This document shows positions 37,201 to 48,300 of a stretch of DNA of 64,000 bases, in pieces. Both the position numbers and the translations under genes were made by a program. This DNA is from Bacillota bacterium (GTDB lineage Bacteria; Bacillota; Clostridia; Acetivibrionales; DSM-1351). Each line of letters begins with the position of its first letter. The stretch's first letter is position 1. The DNA is taken from contig JAEYHZ010000022.1 in the NCBI GenBank assembly GCA_023409265.1, positions 558,001-622,000 of the forward strand. The letters are read 5' to 3'. A model generated the notes under the pieces. That model was not told the origin of the DNA. It did not search any database and saw only the letters and a program-made list of their open reading frames with translations.

Positions 37201-39159
37201 ATAAAGGTCGTAGTATATTGCATCCCCATTTGCCCCGGCTACAGGATCAGGAGTATAGTTTTTCCAATCAGCCGCTGTCATTTTTATCTGGTCAAATCTG
37301 ATTTTTACCGCCGCTTCCTTCGGAGTAGAGCTGTCACTTGGAATAACTGTGGTTTCCACCAGTTCCATGTACTTTGGTACCGATATATCTCTGGAAGCAG
37401 GGGATAGTGTCGTAAAGCTTGTCTTCAGAGATTTTTCGGAAAAAGAATCACCGACTGAATATTCAACGTCTCTGGCTTCCTTTATACTGGTATACATTTG
37501 CAGATAGTAGGTTTTGTTCGGAAGCAAGTAATTTGGATACCCTTCAGCGTTGTTTGTCATATCAATTGAGGTTCCATTCTCATCTACATATTTGAAAAGA
37601 TTGTAACCATCCAAAACGTATTTAAGCCTTGGCTTGGTTCCCGACCTGTCAACCACTATATTTTTTGCATTGACACTCTGAACATCCCTGTATCTTACAT
37701 CAAAAAACTTTTCCTGTCCGTCTACAATGAGTCTCTGTGGCGTGTTTATCGGATCTTCCGCAAGGCTCAGGGAAAAATGAAAATAGTAATCCTTACTTGT
37801 TATCTGGTTCCAAAGGGTATCTCCAGGGTAATCCCAGGTTATTGTAACCTTTGAGGAGGTTTCCTTCACTGTGCTTGAAACAGGAGGGTACTCCAACTCA
37901 ACATTTGTAAGTATGTTATTGGGAACAGGAAGCCTTGTTGTATCATTCTGCATGGTGTATTCCATAATGGGTGACTCAATTTTGCCCTCTGTCACAAGAA
38001 TCCTGTAGTAAACTGTATTTTCTTCACCTTGTATAGTGTCTATGATAGGAGATGGGTTATTATCTCCCAATTCCTTATCGTTAATGCCGCCCTTTCCTCC
38101 AGTACCTAGCCAGGAAGGAGGACCGTAGCTTTTCTGAATGTTATATATCAGACTTTGCAGCTGAACGCTTCCCTGATTAACACGGAAGACACGTACATAA
38201 AGGAGATTCTGAGTGTCCTTTGTCAATTGGAATCTGATAGGCGAGCATATGTAGTTTGACACCAAAGGACTCTGTATATTTCCATCCACTGTGCCTACAT
38301 TACTTCCTGTTGAGTTGACAAACATTGTTATTACAGAAATTTTGTAAATAGTACTTGGAAGGAGTTCAGCATAGGGAAGAACATATCCCTGGTCTCCTGC
38401 AGGAATACCTTGCGGAATTGGTGCTGTATCAATGTCGGTATTTATATCTTTTCTTCCCAGCAGGTAAAAGGAAAATATTCCGGCAGCCTGATCCCATATG
38501 ACAGGTTTTTTTTCCTCATCTGGGGTGCCTTCTGCAGTAATAGCTTCATAGACATCACTGGAAATTTCTCTCACTTCTACATCCTTTAGCATATGATCCA
38601 GTTCAATTTTAAATTTAAATTTTAAACCATCCGCCTCAAAAAGATTGAGATGCTTATTGGCATTTTCAATACTGCCATTGTCATAAACTTTCGGCATGTT
38701 CCAGGTCAGCTTCATGGCCGGATAAATACCGGTTTCCATTCCGCCGCCAGACATCGGTACAGATTCCTGCTGCACATTTTTGGCTGTAACGGTAACACCG
38801 GCAAGGAAGTACTTTGAGCCTTCATATGTGACGTTACTACTATCTGTCAAAGTCAGTCTAAAATTATAAATAAAATCTTTTTTGATTTTAGATACTGTTA
38901 CGAAATTTTGTGTAGGATCTACTGCAACTGGTTCTTCAGTTGCGCTCGTGCCTGTCGCGTCGGGTGCGAAATACTTAAGTTCTCCACCAGTGACATTCGG
39001 AATACTCCAGCTTATAGTTGCTGTAGCGGTACTCTCATTGTATGTAATCTTGATATTCTCAAGTTCAGCAGCAAAAACCGGCTGGATTATTCCAGATAAT
39101 ATTGGAAAAACCATACTGATTACAAGGATAGTTGCTATTAATCTCAATTTGTTCTTCAT
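34270..39159 (-). CDS. FnIII-repeat SLH-domain surface protein, 1629 aa
   Basis: A signal peptide (MKNKLRLIATILVISMVFPI, cleaved near 31) is followed by eight or more fibronectin type III-like domains with repeated ...YYFMVKVRL and KYYIKVRTK strand patterns. A non-FnIII region around 1190-1310 (FTIDLSQSPGYVNSDEIYLA) resembles the pre-SLH domain of the downstream gene. SLH repeats end the protein (about 1455-1629; FNPKLTVTVREAVLMFELI, FNPSNTVNRADFATVVQKM). The ribosome site is GGGGG. It is probably a long wall-anchored structural or adhesive protein. No catalytic domain, dockerin or cohesin is visible. Confidence 0.85.
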   Translation of the reverse strand: MKNKLRLIATILVISMVFPILSGIIQPVFAAELENIKITYNESTATATISWSIPNVTGGELKYFAPDATGTSATEEPVAVDPTQNFVTVSKIKKDFIYNFRLTLTDSSNVTYEGSKYFLAGVTVTAKNVQQESVPMSGGGMETGIYPAMKLTWNMPKVYDNGSIENANKHLNLFEADGLKFKFKIELDHMLKDVEVREISSDVYEAITAEGTPDEEKKPVIWDQAAGIFSFYLLGRKDINTDIDTAPIPQGIPAGDQGYVLPYAELLPSTIYKISVITMFVNSTGSNVGTVDGNIQSPLVSNYICSPIRFQLTKDTQNLLYVRVFRVNQGSVQLQSLIYNIQKSYGPPSWLGTGGKGGINDKELGDNNPSPIIDTIQGEENTVYYRILVTEGKIESPIMEYTMQNDTTRLPVPNNILTNVELEYPPVSSTVKETSSKVTITWDYPGDTLWNQITSKDYYFHFSLSLAEDPINTPQRLIVDGQEKFFDVRYRDVQSVNAKNIVVDRSGTKPRLKYVLDGYNLFKYVDENGTSIDMTNNAEGYPNYLLPNKTYYLQMYTSIKEARDVEYSVGDSFSEKSLKTSFTTLSPASRDISVPKYMELVETTVIPSDSSTPKEAAVKIRFDQIKMTAADWKNYTPDPVAGANGDAIYYDLYMSTSPDITTFKPIASTQDPAITKLPNDVKFEVQIIDDITWVYATINKFTLTNAGFFGSSLTPNATYYFMVKVRLVPVHSDQKQSIKSALLPVTIPRGEPTTPDDTEKKPKAPEDFAIATDENGDLMLTGQSVTFEWTMRENEAAYNMIATTSRVAPDATLETGSEILTDPTYISFIGNFGNKGNDGDGTHLIMNPNITPLPAKFQIIPGDTPGTSKCRYTIDTWLFPNKIYYFSLRSEVDTADNKTKSSVWISIPVTTTLIESPTMLQVVNDCALAFNWYGTLPTENYSIRLKPVGEIDYTVLKKTQYTIVQDSRYYNYARTTKDIKLKPDTQYNIQVVTKVNGVESVIDIVKYSSNNFYETRDDYHEIDVRWQGVPIDPYTEFEIAIKTEDDSDYTVLNNSIDLEQYVDISTHTYPYYIEKSINNLQNGYFTYNARIKSVEVILSDGTKEHKPLKANTKYYIKVRTKKTDPMNFEAVARSKYVGPVNTRTEFNQDDYDDDDNNTNTETKFLDMLDKLEENVYWEVDKATGSLNKIYVKDERIVNILESPGNYTFTIDLSQSPGYVNSDEIYLAKSVLAAMRTTNKSVIIKLKGIEYTIRPDTFDVENMEEFKKAAELNGSKDVYLQLDNIQNAGVQPAGPANTSEASKMNVLSAQAVASRKTSSAIKDMIKDKLYNEKTGIIQKKLAVLKNPNNTKTKGKDDEVNKYLLELIEEIKSELSYYIDDTINGTGYSNGLFMEKYSITRFSSPMAIKMEYKGSTLANPYVLYSSSGNWQKLSMNIKRETGFLSYYIAGTGKYVIFSAKDITSTIADDNPAKEYITKLASNYDLAAVFSGAENSFNPKLTVTVREAVLMFELISESRVDSQKNIKDKAKTYGIDKIINTSNVNRNITRQETAAVVIKLYCQRSGADYNLLKASYNRLIKDDNSIADKYAIPVYASLEMEIMSLDSNSKFNPSNTVNRADFATVVQKMLES

Positions 39160-39202
39160 TGTAGAATACCCCCGGAAGTTATAATACTAGCCATCAACCA
39201 AA

Positions 39203-39226
39203 ATATCGGCAGATTGGTACAATTTA
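39203..39226 (-). promoter_or_regulatory. GCCGATAT box upstream of the 1629-aa SLH gene
   Basis: GCCGATAT is at 39203-39210 on the minus strand, 44 bp before the ATG, with TAAA 12 bp upstream (39223-39226). The 12-bp spacing is shorter than the 15 bp normal for SigD, so either the -35 is degenerate or the box has another reader. Confidence 0.4.
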
Positions 39227-39264
39227 CTTATACTTTTACTGGTAGTTGTAAAGAAAACGTAAAA

Positions 39265-39298
39265 AAACACCTAAATTCAGAAGTGAAATTAGGTGTTT
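39265..39298 (-). terminator. Terminator of the giant SLH gene
   Basis: AAACACCTAA and TTAGGTGTTT form a 10-bp stem 53 nt after the stop codon, followed by a run of T on the minus strand. Confidence 0.85.
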
Positions 39299-39350
39299 AA
39301 AGTTTTTTACCAGTTATTCAATTATCAGTTTTATAAATGATAGGTTTTAT

Positions 39351-42300
39351 CTAGGGCGTTGTAAAACTTCCCCCTATGAACTTAGTCGAGGTACATGCAT
39401 CAGTTGTGTCGTCTTCATCAGTCAGATCCCAAGCTGAACTTATCCTGATTTTATCACCCACTGTCAGTTCAGTATCGTTTGCCACATTAAAGGTTATAAA
39501 TAGTGTTGTTTTATCTGCAGACCAATCAAATGTCAGATTAGGTGAACCGGACTTTGACCACTTTTTGGTTGTCGCACCTGTTTCATCAGTTAAAATAAGT
39601 AAACTTGCAATATTTGTAGTACTGATATTTACTCCTTCCTTCACAGCTTGGTCAAATTTTATTACCAATCTTTCTCCATCAGAGAAAACACTGTCATTAT
39701 TAGTATTTTCAGCCATTATACTTACTACTTTTGGTGTTGTATGGAAACTTCCGGCCAATTTACACGTGGTATAATTTGCATTTTGTATTGCTGCAGAAGC
39801 GACAGGAGTAAATTTAATTACATCGCCCACCTTAATATCGCCAATTGTGTTAAAGGTTATAATAAGTTCCTTGCCTGTTGAGCTGAACTTACCCAGTGCA
39901 TCTCCCCACGTGTGAGAATCACCAGATTCAGAAGTTATCTGGAACCAATCACTTAACTGCAGTGCACTCAATGACTGATTAGCCAGATTAGTATTCTCGT
40001 CAAGTTCAATTGTGACAGTTGCCTTTGTCGTTGTCGTTCCTGTTGTTGAGGCCGGTTTAGCCGTTGCTGTAAATGTATTGGCTGTAAACTTTAACTCTTG
40101 AGTTTCACTTGGGAGTTTTGAAGTCGTTGCCTTAAATCTAACCAATACTGTTTTAGTTCCAGAGAAAGTAGGAACTAGTGTACCAACCGGAGTCCAAACT
40201 CCGCTATCTATTTTATATTCGTGAACAGCTGACAGTCCAACTATTTTATTATTTGTATCATCAGCTGTTAAAACAGGAGCATATCCTTCCACAAAACCAT
40301 CAACATCTTTTTGTATGGACGGTAATTTAGCATCCCTGCTGCCGGCTGTTGTCGGAGAAGTTACAGCTAGCCTCAAATACAGAGTGCCAGGTACAAATGT
40401 AAATCCTGATACAGTAGTTTTAGCCTTTAACTGTTTCCAGGCACCTCCGTTTATTCTAAACTCAAGGTCAATATTGGTCTTATTAGTAACAGTTCCAGCA
40501 GCTATATCATAGTCTATCATTGATCTTGAAATGGTTGTGTAATCTCCCCTACCCAGTTTAACTGTTTGAATCGGGTTGGTTGGATTATTTTGCTCTTTTA
40601 TTTGAACAGTAATAAAATCAGGATCATCTGTATAATTAAATGTAACCGCAGTGGTTGATGCATTGCAATCCTTCCAAGCTCCACCATCTATGCTGTACTG
40701 CATTAACGCATTAGTATTGAGCAGCTTACTATTTGCCAAATCAACATCTACCTTTGTAAGGTCAAGCGGTTTTGTTCTGGCTTGTACCATTGTAGCAGCA
40801 CTCAGATTTGGTGTCGGCGCCTTATCATTACAAGCTACATAAATGTCGTAGTCTGTGGAAACCGCCAATCCATTTAAAGTAATTGGGATATTCACGTTGG
40901 TTTGGTTAACCTCCGCTTTAATCTTTGATGCGATTAACTCTGCACTTGTCGGTGCGGTGGCCCCGTGTGGTTTAGCTACTACAAATATATTTCCTAATTC
41001 GCTAGATGAGACATTCAGGATTATTGAATAATCCGACGGTACGACACTAATTCCGCTAAGTACCGGCGGAGTTTTGTCCAGAGTAGTGAGGTCAAACCTT
41101 GTTACATTTCCCCTGTTGCCAATCATGTCCTCTGTAACCATATAGACAGTATATTTTGTATTTTCATTCAATCCCGATAAATCCAATGTACCCTGAGTAT
41201 TTGCAGTAAGGCTTATACTATCAGCATTTACTGGCGATCCTGCGGTAGCCTCTGCTACTATCTGATCTGCTGTAGGAGCTGCGTTACTGGAAGTCAATGC
41301 TGTCATATAGTATATTGTAGAATTCTCATCTGTCTTAACAAGTATATTGGCTGCATTCTCAGTTATCGTTCCCTTTCCGGGGTATGAAGTAGCAAACTTC
41401 GGTGCAACAGCATCAACCACTATCGGTGTTTTAAGAGGATCGCTAATCGAACCAGTTTTTCCTACCGCAGGTAATGTAATCTTCGCGGCAGTTTCCCCAT
41501 TTTTTATTGTCCCACTGTTCAGTACCAAAGAGCTTGTAGCCTTGTAATCCAATTTTGTGGTATTGTCACCAGCAACTACTATATATTCAAATGTAAGTAT
41601 ATTAGCTGCCGCTTTGCCCTTATATAGCGCGTCCTTGCCAGTATTCAAGGTGATTTTCGGTGTTCCTGTGACATCAACAGCTGTATCAAACTCTACGTTA
41701 ATTGAAATTTTGTCTCCCAGCTTAAACTCAGTTGTGCTTCCAGAAACGCTTACATTCTTTACAACAGCGGGAACAGCAGGCGCAATATTAGTTATTTTAA
41801 TACTTTGTGGAGCTATAAGCTTATCTTTTATTCCTCCTGCAATACATACTGACGGAATGTTCACCACAATATTCTGGTCAGCGCTTATTGCATAGCCTGT
41901 TGCTGCTGGCAGTTTGATTTCAATTTCGGTATCACTGTTTATTTTGATATCCGTTGACTTTAAAATTGCTAAAACCTTGTTTTTCCATGAGCTAGTATCA
42001 TTTGTTGATACTGTCGGTGATACCGTTAACCCCTCGAAAAGCGCTTTACTTACTGTAGAATTTGAGGCAATATCTGATACCCATTTTCCGTTTGTCAGTG
42101 TAATTACCAGAGTTCCATTTCCTGCAACTATATCCGCCTCTGTAACAGGTGAGGAAACCAGTGTTCCTGTTAGTACAGCAGATATATCTGAATATATGGT
42201 TATTTTTGTTGAAGCTGCCGCATCATTGACCGCCCCGTCGATAATATAACCGGCTGAAACCTTCGCCGGAATGGTAACGCTGATTACTTCATTTCCATGT

Positions 42301-45300
42301 GGATCGTAGTTAGTATCCTTAAGGGTAATAGTCAATTTTGTATCAGAATTCTGGGTTAGCGTAGCATTTGATAACACACCTGCCCAAGCAGAAGTATTAT
42401 ATGTGGCTTTCAAACCAGCTATTATTGCATTTTTCTTATCGGCAGAGCTATCAACATCACTGGCAAATTTACCTCCACCTGTTAATGTAATTATTATTTT
42501 AGCTGTACCTGCCTTAATGTCGTTCTGGCTGAAGCTGGTCACGCTGGTAGTTCCATTTATCAGAGCAACTCCGAGATTCGACACTGCCGCAACGTTTATT
42601 GTTTCTTTCGCTACAACAGGTTTTACAGCTCCTTTAATCAATTTGGCAGGTATTGTTACAGTTATCTTCTGATTTGCTGTTATATCATATGTTGATTCAC
42701 TCAACTTGATTGTTATCGTTTTACTGTCAACCGATTTATCAATCATTGTAACTTGACCCATTGCAGTTTTCCACTTGTCATTTTCTGTTGCTGCGACAAA
42801 GCTACTCAACAGTACACTCTTGTTGGTAGTAGTAGCATCGTCAGCCCACTCGGCAGAATCAAGTGTTAATGTTATTGTCTGTCCGCCTGCTGCTATGTCG
42901 GCTTCGCTTACAGCAGGGAATACGGTGCCTCCCAAAGTGAGGACTACATTCTTAATCATATCAGCAGTAAGCTTAGTCTCTTTCGACACCGCTTTAACAT
43001 AGCCGCTACCATCTGTAGAAACAAACACCAGGTACTGACCCTCACTTGCCGGAATGTTGCCGCCGGACGTAGTATATATCGGCAGGTCAGACATCTTGCT
43101 GTCTTTAAGTATAGTTCCGGCAGAACTGCTGCCTACGATATATCTAATCTGAGTTGCGTCTGCAGGCAACGTTACTCCTGCTGTCACAACAGATGTTGTG
43201 TTAAGTACAGTTCCCGGTACCGGGGCAGAGCTTATGACTAGCTCCGGAGCTGCTCCCCTTATATCATCAGGGTTAACAGGTATACTAGCAAAAGCTTTGA
43301 TTTTATACGGTTCGGTACCAACTTTACTTGCTGCATAGAGAATAACATTATCTCCAGGTTTTACAACAATATCTGTATTGGATACATACACTTTCGCGTC
43401 ATTGTCAACTGAATCCAAGGGAACAGAGGTTATCGGAGTTGATACTTTCATAAGCCAGGTGTTTGCGTTGACGCCATCAAAGCCCTTCAAAGGTATTTTT
43501 GTGGTCCCGGCAGCGGTACCCGGTTGAAGGGGCAGGTAATTTACATTGACAACAAGTGTGTCAGCCCCCTCAGGCATTATGTTAGCCTCTACTACAGGAA
43601 TATTTCTGTAAGCCACAATCTTTTTAGTATCTGCGTCTACAGCTGCCAGTAAAATATACTGTCCTGCCTTGACTGCTATATCAGAATTAGCAGTATAAGT
43701 ATGGAAAGTACTATAATCAATACCTGCTGGACTTGTATAGCTAATTGTACTTCCGGCTACTATATTTTCTATACTATTTGTAACCTTTGCAACAAAAACT
43801 ATATTCCCGGAAAGTCCTTTTGGAGCTACATATACCGAGGTAGTCCCTTCCTTAGAACCCCACTTAAGAGCAGTATAGTTATCTCCCGCTTTAAGTCCGG
43901 GAGCATTTAAATACTCTGGTTTATCTATCAGTATGTTTTTATATGCCTTAACTTTTCCGCTTGTGTCCACCGCAGCCAGAACCACATACTGTCCCTGTTT
44001 AGCAGCAATATTGTTTCCGACGTTATAGGTTGTACCTGTAAATACGGTATCTTCATAAATCTTATCATCAGTATCTATAACTTTTACCTTCCACTGACAA
44101 TTTGTCAAATCAAACAACTGAAGGTCTGTAAGCTTTGTGGTTCCAGGTTCACTTCCCGGGACTGGTCCCTCATAATACTCGGCCGGAAGTTCTTTTACTT
44201 CTGCAGATGAGATCCAATCAGATATCATTGTAAATTTCAGGTATGCCTTAACTCTCTCTTTTCCATCAGAGTTCTTGGATACCGCAACTATTAAAAGATT
44301 TTCTCCTGTCTTGATATTCTCAATATTAGCCTTGCTGTTATACTCAAGGTATTCTGACGCATCATCATTCAGGTGCGGAGTATCGAGGTTTGAACCTTTT
44401 TTATACTTCCAGATGATCGCTCCGTTCGCGTCTACAGGAATATCAGCGGTAATAATTAATGCTATCTTGGTGCTTCCTGCAGTACTACCCTTGCTTGGTC
44501 CTGAGTAAGTTCCGTTTTTTGTTATCAGATTCATTGCAAATGGTGCCTGAATCTGATCCTCTGTGACAGGAATATAAGCATAGCCCTTTACCTTACCTGC
44601 ATCATCGATAGCCAGTAAGAGTATACTCTGACCATAATTAACCTGAATGTCTTTAGTCGGATCAAGTACTTTTGCACCCAGAGTACTGAACAATACATCC
44701 TTTTTAACCGGTATTGTTGAGGTAGTATCCAATATTACGTAAGCCCATTTTGTCTGGCCTGATATACCCATGTTCAGTACATCAAAATGAGTTGTACCTT
44801 CAGCCGAACCTTTAGTAAGGTGGTAATAACCGGTTGATGGAATCAGCTCTGCATCACCGGGATTGCTGACACCTGAACCAATAAGTATGTTTGCAAATGC
44901 TTTAACATAACCACTTCCATCAACAGCCACCAATAACAGGTACTGTCCATCTGCTGCCGTAATATCGGTAGTAGTTATTACATCATAATCAGTAATACCA
45001 GGTATATCGCTGGCTTTAGCTCCTCTGCCCGGTACACTGAACTTAGCATTTCCGATTGTATACTTCCAGCTCCAGCCTGTGTAAGGAGCTGTTCCTTCAA
45101 GATCCGCAAATGACAGGAACGGTATTACAACTGTACCTTTTGTACTTCCGGTTGCTATTTTGTAGTTATGCCCAAGTACAAGTTCCTGCGTCCTTGTCTG
45201 CAAATCACTAATTAGTATGTTTGCATATCCCTTAATTGTCTTATTAGTATGGTTATCTACTGCATAAAGTATAAGATATTTTTTATCTTTTGGTACTTCA

Positions 45301-48300
45301 ATGCTTTGGCCTGCACTATAAGTATATGTACCATTAGCAGTGCTGTTATATGCAGGGGCAGTAGTTATTGGTGTCGCTTCAAACTTATATCTCCATGCAT
45401 AAGCTCCGTTTATTCCCCAGAAACTCAAAGTATTAATTTTGGTTCCAAGGTTTATATCGCCTGGCTCAGGAACCGAATAATTAAAGTTGACACTTACATC
45501 AGCACTTGATTTCAGTATGGTTGCATCTGGTTGCTTTATCTGACTATATTGAATCCGTTCTTTCAGGTATGTAAGCGTGCCGCTTCCATCAACACCAATT
45601 ATCAGCAGATACTGTTCAGGATTAACATTTCCGATATCCTTACTAGGTGTATAAGCTATCATATCGCCAGTGATGTTACTACCAACATATGGGTTTGCAA
45701 AGTCGTTGTCTGAAAGCTTGTACCACCATTGTGAAATCGACTTACCAATTTCGGTTTCTATCTTCGTTACATTCAGGTTCAGGCTGATTGCACCGATGGT
45801 AGTTCCCGGTACCGGCTTAGTGTAGTCACTGTTTGTAACCTTGAGTAGATAAGCATCTCCAGGTCTGATTAATACGTTATTAACTTCTATGTACATCCAC
45901 GCTTTTATTAAGCCGCCATTATCTGTGGCCACTACCACCAGATACTTTCCTGTTGACAACATATCTGTTTCCAGCTCATTATATCCATCCGACTTGCTGT
46001 TTACTTGAGGAGCTGTCGGTAGACTATCCTGGAATTTATACATGTACTTGGTGGCTCCGGCTATAGGAGTACTAAAGTTCGTAGTTATTCCAATTGTACC
46101 TGCTTTTGAACCCATGACAGGCCCAACTACGTTTGCTGGAGGTATGCTTGGAGCATCCTCCTGACGAACCATTCCGGGTACAATAGTTATATCAGCATAA
46201 GCAGCTATCTCACCTACATTACCTATACCAACAAGCAGTATGTGCTGACCTACTGTAACAGAAATATTATCCTTTTCAATACAGTTAGCAAACGTACTAT
46301 TTTTAGTGTATTTCTCAAAGGCAGTAACTGAAGCACCCTTTGCAGGTATCGCTGATGCCTCGTTGAGTACTGCATATTGCCAGCTATAAATGCTAAAGTT
46401 ACCCGGATTCAGGCTTTCTATCATTACAGTGCCAGGAGTAGAACCATATGACGGTCCAATATAATTTGTTCCGTTAACAAGTTTATCAGCCTCCACACTA
46501 ACCTTACCAGTAACTCTCAGATTGACATATGCCTTTACTTTGTTACTGTCTGCGCTGTCAACAGCCGCAAGCACAATATATTGGTATTCTGATACTGTAA
46601 TATCTTCACCAGGGTTGTATAGCGCTCCGTCAAATTTACTATCCACCAATATTACAGGTGATGGTGAATTTTGTACCTTAATCATCCATGCGTTTGCGCC
46701 TGTTACTAGGTTCAGGTTACCTAATTTTACTGAGCCTGCCTGTATACCCGGCTCAACACTAATTGTTTCTGGGTCAAGCGCAGCTGCGTCATCAGGTCTG
46801 ATATCTTCAGCCTTTATTTCGATTATTGCGTATGCCTTAACCTTGTTGGCAGCATCCACAGCCGCAAGCATTATCTGCTGTCCTGCAACAGCCTGTATAT
46901 TCTGTCCGGCTGAATAAGCTGTTCCGGTCAAAATCTGGTCGTATACAGGCGGTGTGACTACATCGCTGATAATCCACTTGCTTGCACTATTTACATTTAT
47001 AAATGATAGAGTAGCTATCTTTGTAGCACCGGTTACTGAACCATACTCAGGTATTGAGTAATTTGTACCTTCCACCAGCTCTTTCAGACTGTCTACTGTA
47101 AATGTACAGCTCGCCTCACCTGCCGGGAGCTTTGGCCCCATACCGTCTGTATCGGCTACAGCACTGAATGTGAACTGATCACCTGTTGGGATCTCAACCT
47201 TCTTTATTTTGACTTCTATAAAATCACCTGAAGCCAGTGCAATATTTGAGAAGGACAATGTATAAGCATCAATCATTCTTGCTTTTGTCAGAGCTGCTGG
47301 TGTTCCGGAATTTATGCTGAACGTGTCGCTCTCCGATGCTGTGAAGCCTGCAGGAAGCTTGATAACAACTCTTCCGCTTGTCATACTTTCTCCAGCTGTA
47401 TATCTGATGACAAAATCATCAATACTTTCCCCGGCTTTACCGCTTGTTGGTGAAACCGCCAACGTTCCAGGAGATGATGTATTATTGGATATAACTTTCA
47501 CAGTTATTGTCGAGATTGCCGGCGCATATCCATCTTTAATTGCTGAGATATATACATTTGATGTTCCTGCTGAAACCCCGGTTAATACCCCTTTATCACT
47601 TACAGCTACAATGGAACTATCAGCAGAACTGTAAAAGATTTCGGCACCGTTGGATGCGCGGGCATCTAATTTCTGATTATTGCTGCCCAGCTGAATGGTT
47701 CTGTTAAACACATTTGAAATGGTAATTTTGGGCAGATTTGAATTTGTATCAGTACCGCCCGGAATTGTTTCTGTTCCAGTTCTTTTGTATTCCCCTCCCG
47801 GTTTTATACCCATACTTACATTTGGCGAATATATATAGGCATTGGTAATAGAACCGCTTCCGCTAATGGTAGCAGCCGCATTGGCCGTTAGGTTTTTCAA
47901 ATAGGCACCGCTTGAAATATTAATTTTTGAACCTGTTGAATTAGATTCAAGAGTAAGTTGTTCTACCGTACCCTTTTGAAGTGCTATAGTTGTATTTTCC
48001 TTGATATTGACATTACTGACAGTTGTGGTTCCGCTTATATTCAGTTTATTTCCTATTGCCCCTGCATCAATATTAAGCGTGGTAACTGTTCCGCCCAATA
48101 TATCAATAATGTTCTGAGATGCCTTTGAAGTGAAGGTTTTAACACTTCCTGCACTCAATGTGAAGTTGCTGGTTGCGCCTTTGGAAATATCAACATTTTC
48201 AGCCTTGCCATTCAAAGTTACTGCCAGATTGCTTTCGGTTACTGTTAATTTATTTATATCACCCTTAAGATCAATTTTTTGATTTTCAGCAGTGGATTTC

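Noticed and set aside
42945..47095. CRISPR-like or tandem DNA repeats in the giant gene
   Set aside because: Periodicity is about 318 bp and visible mainly at protein level; there are no short identical repeats with unique spacers.
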